From Atopobium sp. UBA1382 (GTDB lineage: Bacteria; Actinomycetota; Coriobacteriia; Coriobacteriales; Atopobiaceae), in the NCBI GenBank assembly GCA_002305805.1, contig DBQY01000007.1, positions 38,377-102,376 of the forward strand: a DNA stretch of 64,000 bases, given 5' to 3'. The notes beneath the pieces are model-generated. The model did not search any database. It saw only the letters and a program-made list of their open reading frames with translations, and was not told where the DNA came from. Below are positions 36,123 to 44,944 of the stretch, one piece after another. The position numbers were made by a program, and so were the translations under genes. Numbering within the stretch: position 1 is the stretch's first letter; every line of letters begins with the position of its first letter.

Positions 36123-37942
36123 TGCTCGACCCTCCCTCCGCGGAACGCGCCGAAGCCGAAGTGGTCGCAGCGCAGGCAGCGGGATGCCTCCTGGTGCGCC
36201 TCCTGGTCGGTGAGGCCGTTCTCGACGATGTCGAAGTCGTTGATGCGCTCGGACGCCTCGCGCTCGCGCATCTCGCAGCGCGCGCAGGAAATCTTGCCCT
36301 TGAACTGCACGGGCGGCAGCTCCACGTCGAGCTCGATCTTGTGGTTGAAGCCGAGATAGTTGTCGATGTTGCCGGCCGCGACCTTGCCCGCGTTAATCGC
36401 GCGGATGACGGTGGCCGGGCCGCTCTGGCAGTCGCCGCCGGAGAAGAGGCCGTCCTGTCCGGGCACGGCACCGTCCGGATCGGTGACGATGCGGCCCCAC
36501 TTGCAGGGCACGCCCTGCTCCTCGAAGGTGACGGAGTCGATGTCCTGACCAATGGCCACGATCACGCGATCGCACGGGACCACGACGTCGCCGCCCTCGG
36601 CCGCGCGCGGCGCGGGACGCCCGCGCTTGAGGCCACCGATGATCTGCGGCTCGACCTTGAGGCCGGCCACGTGACCGTTCTCGTCGACGACGACCTCCTT
36701 GGGCGCGTGCAGATCCATGACCTCGCAGCCCTCGGCCTCGGCGCCAGCAATTTCCTCGTCCTGGGCCGTCATGTCGGCCACGCGGCGACGGTACGCGATG
36801 ATGACCTTCTCGGCGCCCAGGCGCACGGAGGTGCGGGCCACGTCCATGGCCACGTTGCCGCCACCGACGACGGCGACCGTGAGGCCCTTGAAGTCGGGCG
36901 GGTTGTTGTCACCCATGTCGCGCAGGAGCTGGACGGCGGACATGACGCCCTCGGCGTCCTCGCCCGGAAGGCCAAGCTTCTTGTCCGCGTGCGCGCCGAT
37001 GGCCAGGTAGACCGCATCGTACTCGGAGCGCAGACGGGTCATCTCGTCACCGTCGACGCTGTGGTTGAGCTCGACGTCGATGCCACAGTCAAGGATCCAC
37101 TGAATCTCGGAGTCGAGCTGCTCGCGTGGCAGGCGATAGTTGGGGATGCCGTAGCGGAGCATGCCGCCGAGGTGCGCGCGCTGCTCGAAGATCTTGACCT
37201 TGTGGCCCATGAGCGTGAGGTAGTACGCGCACGAGATGCCGGCCGGGCCGCCGCCGATGACGGCGACGCGCTTGCCGGTGGCGGGCTTGACGAGCGGGCG
37301 GTAGTCGCCGGCGTGGTCCACGGCGTAGCGCTTGAGGCCGCGGATGTTCATCGGGTCGTCCACCATGCCGCGGCGGCAATGCATCTCGCAGGGGTGCTCG
37401 CAGACGAGACCGCAGACGAGCGGCAGCGGGTTGTCCTTGCGGATGAGACGCACCGCCTCGGTGTAGCGGCCGGCCTCGACGAGCGCGATGTAGCCGGGGA
37501 TGTCCACACCAGCCGGGCAGCCGGAGACGCAGGGCACCGTCTGGTGTTGCGAGAAGCCACACGCGTGCTTGGTCACATGGTGCTCGAAGTCGTCACGGAA
37601 GCCGCGGATGGCCATGAGGGCCACCTCGCCGGCCTCGTAGCCGATCGCGCAGTCGCTCGACAGGTACACCGTGCGGGCGGTGGACTCGATGAGGTCGAGC
37701 GTCTCCAGCGTGGCGCGGTTGTTCAGGACGTCGTTGAACAGGTGGCGCAGCATGCGCAGGCCGTTTCTGCACGGCGTGCATTTGCCGCAGCTCTGCGTCG
37801 CGCACATGGCCACATACGAGGCCGTGAACTCGACGGGGCACGGAGCGAGCGAGCTCACCGAAAGGCGCTTCTCGAGCATCTCGTGCATGCTCGACATGAT
37901 CGCCTGGGTCTCGCTCTGCTCCATGACGTGCATTCTTGCCAT
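36116..37942 (-). CDS. GltD-like FAD/NAD(P) oxidoreductase with NuoF-type Fe-S head, hydrogenase partner
   Basis: A 608-residue protein. ATG 37942 follows AAGGAGAGGGCCT. Residues about 45-100 carry CATQSCGKCTPCRNGLRML (C52, C55, C58) and C98, the NuoF C-terminal [4Fe-4S] site without the flavin domain. Next come the GltD N-terminal cysteine motifs (CVSGCPAGVDIPGYI, CGLVCEHPCEMHCRRG), an FAD site (VIGGGPAGISCAYYL), an NAD(P) site (VVGGGNVAMDVART) and a C-terminal CXXC region. It should pass electrons between NAD(P)H and the hydrogenase, possibly with bifurcation (inference). Confidence 0.85.
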   Translation of the reverse strand: MARMHVMEQSETQAIMSSMHEMLEKRLSVSSLAPCPVEFTASYVAMCATQSCGKCTPCRNGLRMLRHLFNDVLNNRATLETLDLIESTARTVYLSSDCAIGYEAGEVALMAIRGFRDDFEHHVTKHACGFSQHQTVPCVSGCPAGVDIPGYIALVEAGRYTEAVRLIRKDNPLPLVCGLVCEHPCEMHCRRGMVDDPMNIRGLKRYAVDHAGDYRPLVKPATGKRVAVIGGGPAGISCAYYLTLMGHKVKIFEQRAHLGGMLRYGIPNYRLPREQLDSEIQWILDCGIDVELNHSVDGDEMTRLRSEYDAVYLAIGAHADKKLGLPGEDAEGVMSAVQLLRDMGDNNPPDFKGLTVAVVGGGNVAMDVARTSVRLGAEKVIIAYRRRVADMTAQDEEIAGAEAEGCEVMDLHAPKEVVVDENGHVAGLKVEPQIIGGLKRGRPAPRAAEGGDVVVPCDRVIVAIGQDIDSVTFEEQGVPCKWGRIVTDPDGAVPGQDGLFSGGDCQSGPATVIRAINAGKVAAGNIDNYLGFNHKIELDVELPPVQFKGKISCARCEMREREASERINDFDIVENGLTDQEAHQEASRCLRCDHFGFGAFRGGRVEQW

Positions 37943-38200
37943 AGGCCCTCTCCTTGCACTCATGGAGTACGGTCGTCGCAGCCCCCTCGGCCACGACATA
38001 GTTGATTTACATTACGTCGAAGAGCAGACACTTATCAGAAACATTCGGCGAGAAGGACGACCGTTCGGCAAGCGGCACGACCCTCAATCGCCGCTCACCA
38101 CCGACGCGACAAATCGACGCCGACAACCGAGCCGTTACGCCCGCCTGAAATAAATCTGAGAAGCTAGAGGGACAGACATCCGCAAGCAAAGGAGCGACAC

Positions 38201-38776
38201 ATGAAGAAGCTCACACTCAAGACCCTCGTCTGCACCCTGTGCGCCTCGCTCGCCCTCGTCGGCGGGCTTGTGCTCACGGGCTGCTCGGGCACGAACCCCG
38301 AGGAGGCCATCAGGCAGTACATCACTGCCGACTTCGACGAGATCAAGAACCTCGACGACGCCACAATGGAAGAGCTCGCGGAGGAGTTGGGCGATACGGG
38401 CCTTGAGGCATACGGCATCGAGACGACCGACCTCCTCGCCACGATGCTGGATGGGTTTGACTACTCGATCGAGTCCGTCACGGTCGATGGCGACGCCGCC
38501 GTCGCCACGGTTTCCGTCACCGCAAAGTCCATGGGAGAGCTCATGAACATGGACACCGACGCCATGACCGAGGCCCTGATGGAAGACCTCACGTCCGGGG
38601 CGCTCGACGCAAACGACGGCGATGCCATCAACGCCTGGGCAGGCGAGTACGTCATGAACCTGGTCGATGCCATCGAGCCGTCCGAGAAGACCGTCACGCT
38701 CACCTTCGTCAACGGTGACGACGGCTGGGAGCTGGACGAGAGCTCCAACAGCGAGATCGAGCAGATCTTCATCTAG
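38201..38776 (+). CDS. Small acidic lipoprotein (DUF5105-like pattern)
   Basis: A 191-residue protein starting at ATG 38201 after GCAAAGGAGCGACAC. Signal peptide with lipobox VLTGCSG (Cys about residue 28). The mature part is strongly acidic, with NPEEAIRQYITADFDEIKNL and a C-terminal TVTLTFVNGDDGWELDESSN. This layout recalls small DUF5105/DUF4878-like lipoproteins that share an NTF2-like fold. No function can be assigned. It is divergent from the hydrogenase locus; the 258-bp gap between them holds no other gene I can see. Confidence 0.6.
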   Translation: MKKLTLKTLVCTLCASLALVGGLVLTGCSGTNPEEAIRQYITADFDEIKNLDDATMEELAEELGDTGLEAYGIETTDLLATMLDGFDYSIESVTVDGDAAVATVSVTAKSMGELMNMDTDAMTEALMEDLTSGALDANDGDAINAWAGEYVMNLVDAIEPSEKTVTLTFVNGDDGWELDESSNSEIEQIFI

Positions 38777-38797
38777 CTGCAGGGCACACGGCAATGC

Positions 38798-38829
38798 GGG
38801 GGCGTCGGCTGCGGCCGGCGCCCCTTTTC
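38798..38829. terminator. Terminator after the lipoprotein gene, facing metH
   Basis: GGGGCG (38799-38804) pairs with CGCCCC (38819-38824) around a GC-rich inner stem (TCGGC/GCCGG), followed by TTTTCT. It lies between convergent stops. Confidence 0.8.
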
Positions 38830-41261
38830 TATGCGAACACCTCGCCGGCGATGCGCGCGGTCTCGGTGGCGTCCTTGGCGTAGAAGTCCGCACCCACCAT
38901 CTGGGCATACTCGGGCGTGAGCACCGCACCCCCGACGATGACCTTGCACCAGGGCGCGCGCTCGCGCAAGAGCTCGATCGTCTCGGCCATCGCCGGGACC
39001 GTCGAGGTCATGAGGGCGGAAAGCCCCACCAGCCGCACATGGCGCTCCACCACAACGTCCGCCACCGCCTCGGGCGCCACGTCGCGTCCCAGGTCAATCA
39101 CATCAAAACCGTAGTTTTCGAGCAGCATGCGCACGATGTTCTTGCCGATGTCATGGATGTCGCCGCGAACGGTGCACACCACCACGGTCCCCTTGTCGGC
39201 GACGCACTCCCCGGTCGCACTCGCCGCACGGATGGTCTCGAATCCGGCCTTTGCCGCCTCGGCCGAGGCCATGAGCTGCGGCAGGAAGAACGTCCCCGTC
39301 TCAAAGCGACGACCCACCTCGTCGAGGGCGGGCACGAGGACCTCGTTGATCGCGTACAGTGCGTCATGGGCAAGAAGGACCTCGCGCATGGCCTCCGCCA
39401 TGGGGCCGCCGCGACCGTCCAGGACGAGACGACGTGCCCGCTCGACGGGATCGGCAGGAAGCGCCGCGTCCTTCTCAACACGCACGTCCTTCTCGCCCGG
39501 GGCTGCAGCCGGAGCCGCGTCGGAACGGTCCGCATAGTGCTCCACGTAGAAGCGTGCGCCCTCGTCCTCCCCGGAGAGCACCCGCCAGGAGTCCACCACG
39601 TCCATCATCCGTCTTGCGCCCGGGTTGATGATTGCGAGGTCGAGCCCGGCGCCGAGCGCTGCCGAGAGGAACGTCGCGTTGACCAGCGGGCGGAAGGGCA
39701 GGCCAAAGCTGATGTTGGAGACGCCAAGGACCGTGCGCACGCCGGAGAGCTCCGCCTTGACCAGGCGGATGGCCTCGAGGATGGTGCGCGGGGCGGTCTG
39801 GTCGGTGGAGGCCGCCATGGCGAGGCAGTCGATGACGACGTCCGCGCGCGGGATACCGGCGGCGTCCGTTGCTGCCACGATCTTGCGCGCCACGGCAAGA
39901 CGCCCCTCGGCGGTGGCGGGGATGCCCTCCTCGTCGAGCGTGAGGCCCACGAGCGCGCAGCCGTAGCGTGCGGCGAGCGGGACCACGGTAGCGAGCGAGT
40001 CGGCCTTGCCGTTCACGGAGTTGATGAGCGCCTTGCCGGGATAGCTGCGCACGGCGGCCTCGATGACCGCGGGATCCGAGGCGTCGATCTGCAGCGGCAG
40101 CGTGGTCACGCCGAGGAGCTCGTCGACGAGACGACTCATCACCGCGCGCTCGTCGATCTCCGGCAGACCGGCGTTGACGTCGAGGACCTGCGCACCCGCT
40201 CGCTCCTGGGCGATGGCCTCCCCGATGACGTAATCATGGTTGCCGCTGCGCAGGGCCTCCTTGACCCTCCGCTTGCCCGTGGGGTTGATGCGCTCGCCAA
40301 TCACGCCCACCTCGCCCGGAGCGAGCGAGGTCACGCGCTGCGGACCGCACACGGCAAAGCGGTCGGGCAGGTTGCGGCGGACCAGGGCGCGGCCCGAGAG
40401 CAGGGCGCGCTCTGCTGCGATGTGCTCCGGCGTGGTACCGCAGCAGCCGCCCAGGATGGTGACGCCCGCCTCGAGCATGGGAGCCATCTCCGCGGCAAAG
40501 CGCTCGGGGCCGATGTCGTAGACCGTCACGCCATCCTCCACGTGCGGGAGGCCGGCGTTAGCCTGCACCATGAGCGGGCAGGGTGCCCACTGCGCCATGC
40601 GCGCCACGAGCGGTGCCACCTCGGCGGGACCGAGCGAGCAGTTGATGCCCACGGCGTCTGCGTGGAGCGAGGAGAGCGTGAGTGCCGCCACCTCGGGCGT
40701 GGTGCCCAGGAAGGTCCGCCCGTCTTCCTCGAAGGTCATCGTGACCAGCACGGGGAGGTCGGAGTTCTCGCGTACGGCGAGCAGCGCCGCCTTGGCCTCC
40801 GCGAGGTCGGACATGGTCTCTACGACAAAGAGGTCGGCGCCCGCGCCCACGGCCGCACGCACCTGGCGGGCAAAGAGCTCGTAGGCGTCGTCGAAGGCAA
40901 GGGGACCCATCGGTGCCAAGAGCTGCCCCGTAGGGCCGAGGTCGGCGGCAACATAACGGGGATGCGCCGCGCGGGCGCAGGAAACGGCCGCCGAGAAAAC
41001 ATCTTCGACCGTAGTGGCGTCACCGAGCTTGGCCGCATTGGCGCCAAAGGTGTTGGTGGTCACCACGTCTGCTCCCGCCGCGACGTAGGCGGCATGGACC
41101 TCCGTCACCACCTCGGGATGCGTGAGGCACAGCAGCTCCGGCAGCTCGCCAGCGGCAAGCCCGCGCGCCTGGAGCTGCGTGCCCATGGCCCCGTCGAAGA
41201 GCAGAAAGTCATCGCCCGCCAGGACGGCCTCGAGCAGCCCTCGACACTGATCGCCCACCAT
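38829..41261 (-). CDS. metH: Cobalamin-dependent methionine synthase lacking the activation domain
   Basis: An 810-residue protein; ATG 41261 follows ATCGGAGGAGGATC. Domains: homocysteine-binding barrel (FDGAMGTQLQ; zinc cysteines in INCSLGP and GGCCGTTPEHI), pterin-binding barrel (GERINPTGKRRVKEALRSGN), cap helices, and a cobalamin domain with GDIHDIGKNIV supplying the lower histidine ligand. The AdoMet-binding reactivation domain is absent and encoded by the separate gene at 41568-42278. It methylates homocysteine using methyl-tetrahydrofolate from MetF. Repeat element F separates it from the activation gene. Confidence 0.93.
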   Translation of the reverse strand: MVGDQCRGLLEAVLAGDDFLLFDGAMGTQLQARGLAAGELPELLCLTHPEVVTEVHAAYVAAGADVVTTNTFGANAAKLGDATTVEDVFSAAVSCARAAHPRYVAADLGPTGQLLAPMGPLAFDDAYELFARQVRAAVGAGADLFVVETMSDLAEAKAALLAVRENSDLPVLVTMTFEEDGRTFLGTTPEVAALTLSSLHADAVGINCSLGPAEVAPLVARMAQWAPCPLMVQANAGLPHVEDGVTVYDIGPERFAAEMAPMLEAGVTILGGCCGTTPEHIAAERALLSGRALVRRNLPDRFAVCGPQRVTSLAPGEVGVIGERINPTGKRRVKEALRSGNHDYVIGEAIAQERAGAQVLDVNAGLPEIDERAVMSRLVDELLGVTTLPLQIDASDPAVIEAAVRSYPGKALINSVNGKADSLATVVPLAARYGCALVGLTLDEEGIPATAEGRLAVARKIVAATDAAGIPRADVVIDCLAMAASTDQTAPRTILEAIRLVKAELSGVRTVLGVSNISFGLPFRPLVNATFLSAALGAGLDLAIINPGARRMMDVVDSWRVLSGEDEGARFYVEHYADRSDAAPAAAPGEKDVRVEKDAALPADPVERARRLVLDGRGGPMAEAMREVLLAHDALYAINEVLVPALDEVGRRFETGTFFLPQLMASAEAAKAGFETIRAASATGECVADKGTVVVCTVRGDIHDIGKNIVRMLLENYGFDVIDLGRDVAPEAVADVVVERHVRLVGLSALMTSTVPAMAETIELLRERAPWCKVIVGGAVLTPEYAQMVGADFYAKDATETARIAGEVFA

Positions 41262-41335
41262 GATCCTCCTCCGATAATCGACTGCTTCCATCCTAGCAAG
41301 GCGTGGTTTCCGTCGTGTCACGGAGCGCGGGTCTG

Positions 41336-41559
41336 CTAAACGCGCGCTCGTGATGAAGAAGTTGGCTTCCAAATGCAAAACGCGCGCTCGTGATGAATGA
41401 TTTTTCCTTCGGAAAGGAGGGCGATTAATTTATTTATATTCTTACCTGCGCAAACGAGAGCAGCCTTCCACACGTACGCCACCCTTGCCCGAAATCGTTC
41501 ATCACGAACCGAGGTTTTGCCGCACGTACTATCGACTTTCATCACGAAGAAGGGTTATG
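41336..41559. repeat. Four-site palindromic element F (same geometry as element E)
   Basis: The 20-mer AAACGCGCGCTCGTGATGAA occurs identically at 41338-41357 and 41378-41397. Inverted related sites begin TTCATCACGA at 41498 and 41538. Both pairs are 40 bp apart, and outer ends lie 224 bp apart (226 in element E). Site form is CAAAAC-N6-TCGTG followed by ATGAA, versus CAAC in element E. The centre is AT-rich (ATTAATTTATTTATATT). It occupies most of the 306-bp gap between metH and its activation gene; no ORF of note lies in it. Confidence 0.7.
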
Positions 41560-41567
41560 CAGACTCG

Positions 41568-42278
41568 TTACCGCCCGCAGGTCCTCCCAGACGCACGCAG
41601 GGGGCAGAAATCATGGCAGGGACAAGCGGAACAGCTCGCGCGCGCGTCCTGGCGCGGCTCCTCGAAGAGGCCAATCACCGCTGTCACGCTCTTGGTGGGC
41701 GACATGAGCAGATCGCTCGAGAGCGTTATCCCCAGTGCGCGCTGCGCGTCGAGCGTGGCGAGGAGCACCGGCTGCGTAGCGAGCGGCAGGTCGCCGTATC
41801 CCGGCGAGAAGCGCGCCCCGCAGAAGAGCCCGCGCCCCGCGGCCAGAGAAACGACGCTTGCCTCGGCGGCATCCGCCGCACGCTCGACAAGCGCGGAACC
41901 CGCAGCATCGAACACGACCTGGGCAACACGGTCGGTAAACGAGAGGCGCCGCAGCTCCGCGTCAACACCCGCACCCGCCGTCACCGCAAGCACGCCCACG
42001 GCCACGGCGCCGTCGAGGTGCTCCGAGATTGACCTACCCCGCAGCTCGAGCGCCGTACCCTCGAGACGAATCACAGGCAGGCCACCCTCCTTGCAGCAGC
42101 CCGCCACATCGAACAGACGAACGACCCCACGCGGCCGAGCCACCTCCAGACACCGAGTAATTACGGCGTCGACCCGCGCGTCGAGCTCCGGGGAAATCTT
42201 CTGTCCCGCATACCCCAGGTAGTGCAGGACCTCAGAGCGCTCTACCGAGCAAATGTCGTAGGACTGGACCACGTCCAC
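41568..42278 (-). CDS. Stand-alone MetH activation (AdoMet-binding) domain protein
   Basis: A 236-residue protein with a GTG start at 42278, 3 bp after the metF stop. RFSPGYGDLPLATQP is the signature of the C-terminal activation domain of MetH, which uses AdoMet and an electron donor to re-methylate inactive cob(II)alamin. A C-terminal cluster CSACPCHDFCPLR may bind a metal or Fe-S cluster. It complements the truncated MetH 300 bp downstream. Split MetH systems are known in Thermotoga and some Firmicutes. Confidence 0.85.
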   Translation of the reverse strand: MDVVQSYDICSVERSEVLHYLGYAGQKISPELDARVDAVITRCLEVARPRGVVRLFDVAGCCKEGGLPVIRLEGTALELRGRSISEHLDGAVAVGVLAVTAGAGVDAELRRLSFTDRVAQVVFDAAGSALVERAADAAEASVVSLAAGRGLFCGARFSPGYGDLPLATQPVLLATLDAQRALGITLSSDLLMSPTKSVTAVIGLFEEPRQDARASCSACPCHDFCPLRASGRTCGR

Positions 42279-42281
42279 GCG

Positions 42282-43151
42282 CTAAGCCTCCAGGTAGCCG
42301 CAGGCGAGAAGGGCCTCACGGGCGGCATGCGCCACCGACGGCTTGTTCATGCTGTAAACGTGAAGGCCGTCAACCCCGTTGGCGGCGAGGTCGGCAAGCT
42401 GTTCGCAGGCGTACTCAACGCCAGCGCGCGCCTGGTCGACCGGGTCGTCACCAGCGAGCACGAGGCGCTTCACGACCTTGGCCGGGATGGAGGCGCCACA
42501 GGTAAAGGCCATACGCTGGATCTGCTTCACACTCGTGAACGGCATGATGCCCGCAACGATGGGCAGCCGGACCCGGTGCCTCAGGCACTTCTCGCGGAAG
42601 CGGTAGAAGTCCTCGTTGTCAAAGAAGAGCTGGGAGACCAGGTAGTCGGCACCCGCCTCCTGCTTCTTGTAGAGGCTCTCAAAGCTCTCCTGCTCGCTGG
42701 GGGACTCGACGTGGCCCTCCGGGTAGCACGCAGCGCCGATGCAGAGCCCGGTGCCCGAGGAGCGCAGGTACTCGATGAGGTCGGAGGCATGCTCGAAGTC
42801 GATGGCGTCACGTCCGGGGGCGCGGTCGCCGCGCAGGGCGAGCACGTTCTCGACGCCCTTCTCGGCAAGGGATGCTGCGTAGGCGTCGACGTCGGAGCGC
42901 GTCGAGCCCAGGCACGTGAGGTGAGCGAGGGCCGTAACACCAAGATCGTGCTCTATGGACGCCGCAATCGGGACCGTGTTCGCCGAGTTGCCCGACCCCC
43001 CGGCCGAATACGTGACCGAGATCCAGTCCGGACGGTCGCCGGCCATCTCGCCCGCGATGGCAAACGCCTCCTCGAGGGGCAGCTCGCCCTTTGGAGGAAA
43101 GATCTCAAACGAGAAGGTCTGGCGCTCGGCGAGCTTGTCGGCAATCCTCAT
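42282..43151 (-). CDS. metF: Methylenetetrahydrofolate reductase
   Basis: A 289-residue flavoprotein; ATG 43151 follows GGAGGGGGCCATC. MTHFR features: FSFEIFPPKGE, DWISVTYSAGGSG, LALRGDRAPG (folate/FAD loop), ADYLVSQLFFDNEDFYRF and a terminal GVDGLHVYSMNK. It makes 5-methyl-THF for MetH. It lies in a run with the HAD gene, the MetH activation gene and metH, with gaps of 16 and 3 bp before and after. Confidence 0.93.
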   Translation of the reverse strand: MRIADKLAERQTFSFEIFPPKGELPLEEAFAIAGEMAGDRPDWISVTYSAGGSGNSANTVPIAASIEHDLGVTALAHLTCLGSTRSDVDAYAASLAEKGVENVLALRGDRAPGRDAIDFEHASDLIEYLRSSGTGLCIGAACYPEGHVESPSEQESFESLYKKQEAGADYLVSQLFFDNEDFYRFREKCLRHRVRLPIVAGIMPFTSVKQIQRMAFTCGASIPAKVVKRLVLAGDDPVDQARAGVEYACEQLADLAANGVDGLHVYSMNKPSVAHAAREALLACGYLEA

Positions 43152-43167
43152 GATGGCCCCCTCCGGG

Positions 43168-44022
43168 TCAATCGGGTTCGACTCTATTCTCACACATGAA
43201 CGCGGGCATGCGCCCGGCGGAGGTCGCCTCGGCTATGTCGAGGAGGGCATGCGCCACGGACTCCTCGCTCGCGGGACCGATGTGGAACCGCGCGCACTCC
43301 CTCACGACCGGCACCGCGTTCGCAACGGCGACGGAATTGGCGTAGTGGCGCAGGACGGCGAGGTCGTTCTCGGCGTCGCCGAAGCAGCAGACCTCGTCGG
43401 GCGTAAGACCCAGGCGCTCCATGAGGAAGTCGCCGCCATGGTCCTTGCCAAAGCCGTGCGGCGTGATGTCAATGTGGGGCGTACCGGGCATGGGGCAGAC
43501 AAAGTCGAGCGCGGGGAGCAGCCCGGCGAGAAGGGCGGCGACCTCCTGACAGCGCTCGAAGCTCCCCACAACGCGGACGTTTGCCTTGTAGCAGGGCTCC
43601 TCGGGGACCGTCGGAACCGCGGTCTCCACCCGCCAGAAATTATCGGGATGTGCGGTCACGAAGGCGATGTCCGCACCAACGGCGACCTTCTCGCCCCCGT
43701 ACTCCACGACGAGGTAGGCGTCCTCGACGCCGGCGAGCTCCCCGGCCACGCGAACGAGCTCACCGTGGTCGATGGGGACCTTGTCGACAAGCTCGCCGTC
43801 GAGGTAGACGAGCTGCCCGTTGCTCGTGACCGCGGTGGAGCAGGCCGTCTCGTCGCCCGCAAACATATGCGGCAGATCGCGGTAGATCCTTCCCGTGCAG
43901 GGGGCAAAGTGCACGCCCGCCTCGCGCAGCGCGCGAATCGCGTCGAGCGCAAAGGGTGTTATCACGTGGTCCTCCCGCCAGATGAGCGTGGCGTCGAGGT
44001 CGCTGAGCACGAGCCGGATCAC
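43168..44022 (-). CDS. Cof-type HAD phosphatase
   Basis: A 284-residue HAD hydrolase. Motif I is SDLDATLIW, with alanine where most relatives have glycine (DXDGTL); both aspartates are present. Motif II is TSNGQ, motif III K in FGKDHGGDF, and motif IV CCFGDAENDLAVL. A large C2B cap (residues about 85-185) places it with the Cof/YwpJ sugar-phosphate phosphatases. It lies first in the metF cluster behind GAGGAGGTATC. Substrate unknown. Confidence 0.82.
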   Translation of the reverse strand: MIRLVLSDLDATLIWREDHVITPFALDAIRALREAGVHFAPCTGRIYRDLPHMFAGDETACSTAVTSNGQLVYLDGELVDKVPIDHGELVRVAGELAGVEDAYLVVEYGGEKVAVGADIAFVTAHPDNFWRVETAVPTVPEEPCYKANVRVVGSFERCQEVAALLAGLLPALDFVCPMPGTPHIDITPHGFGKDHGGDFLMERLGLTPDEVCCFGDAENDLAVLRHYANSVAVANAVPVVRECARFHIGPASEESVAHALLDIAEATSAGRMPAFMCENRVEPD

Positions 44023-44037
44023 GATACCTCCTCAAGA

Positions 44038-44137
44038 CGATGGCTGCGGCGGTCACGCGGGGCGCCAGGCGCCGAGCGCAGACCAGCGCGCAGCCATCGG
44101 AGCGAACCCAGGCGCGACGGTCGGGGGCCGTCGCGCC
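44038..44137 (-). promoter_or_regulatory. Structured leader upstream of the HAD-metF-metH cluster and terminator of the prepilin peptidase gene
   Basis: CGATGGCTGCG (44038-44048) pairs perfectly with 44089-44099, enclosing GGCGCCAGGCGCC, immediately upstream of the HAD RBS. A second stem, GGCGCGACGG (44111-44120) with 44128-44137, lies before it in transcript order, and CGCATGCCG/CGGCATGCG pairs at 44147-44176. I recognise no SAM or cobalamin riboswitch core. The 224-bp gap contains no gene. Confidence 0.4.
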
Positions 44138-44246
44138 CGAACACGCCGCATGCCGGTGTTGGGGGATCGGCATGCGACCATCTCTAGATATAACCACTTC
44201 GAACAGGTACATGCCGCAGAAAGCCGCAGACGGTAGCGCGCGAATC

Positions 44247-44765
44247 TCAGAGGGTTGGGGCGGCTCCGACGTGACAGACGAGCACCATGGGCAGGACGAC
44301 CACCGCCACGGCGGGCGCCAGGGGAATCCCCCCGTCATGGGCGCCCCCGGCGGCGCGCGCCGCCGCGATTGCCCTGCCAAGGCACCAGCCCACAAGCCCC
44401 ACGGCGCACGAGAGCCCCACCACGAGCAGACCCCCGACAGGACCAACCCAGAACCCGACGGCAGAGAGGAGCTTGACGTCCCCACCGCCCACGCCGGAGC
44501 CATGACCGGCGCGAGCATACAGGCCGGCAGCCGTCAGCATGACAACAAGAACGACGAGACCACCGCCCGCAGAGGAAAGCAACGGCATCATGTCATGATG
44601 GTGCGCAGAGGCAACGGCAGCACGGAGCGCACCGGCCGCGGCCACGGCGATCGCGCACCCGTTTGGCACGATCCTGCAGCTAAGGTCGGTAGCCGCAGCA
44701 ACCCCCAGAGCGGCTGCGAGCACGCCGAGGCACATAACCGCCAGCAAGACTCCCGTGACGCTCAT
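44247..44765 (-). CDS. Type IV prepilin peptidase-like protein (peptidase A24), short form
   Basis: A 172-residue polytopic protein; ATG 44765 follows GAAGGGAGGGAGC. Catalytic aspartates are visible in ATDLSCRIVPN (first) and GVGGGDVKLLSAVGFWVGP (GXGD motif). Only the catalytic six-span domain is present; the N-terminal methylase and zinc region of PilD is missing, as in CpaA-type Tad pilus peptidases. No pilin genes lie in the window. It probably processes Flp/Tad or competence-type prepilins encoded elsewhere. Confidence 0.82.
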   Translation of the reverse strand: MSVTGVLLAVMCLGVLAAALGVAAATDLSCRIVPNGCAIAVAAAGALRAAVASAHHHDMMPLLSSAGGGLVVLVVMLTAAGLYARAGHGSGVGGGDVKLLSAVGFWVGPVGGLLVVGLSCAVGLVGWCLGRAIAAARAAGGAHDGGIPLAPAVAVVVLPMVLVCHVGAAPTL

Positions 44766-44944
44766 GCTCCCTCCCTTCGGGTGCGTGGCATTGTAGCCGT
44801 CCCGCGCGCACGCTGCTTCTAGAAAAGCGGACCCTTGCACGCGTGACCAGCGGAGCAGCCGCACCTCCCGAGCTCGCTGGGCACGTCGCGCCCGCAAGCG
44901 GGTATACTTGCTTCTCGCTGTGACGTACTGAGGGGGACCGTCCA

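Noticed and set aside
42276..43151. Cobalamin or SAM riboswitch near metF/metH
   Set aside because: Gaps around metF are 3-16 bp; the only sizeable leaders (41262-41567 and 44023-44246) show no recognisable B12-box or SAM riboswitch core.
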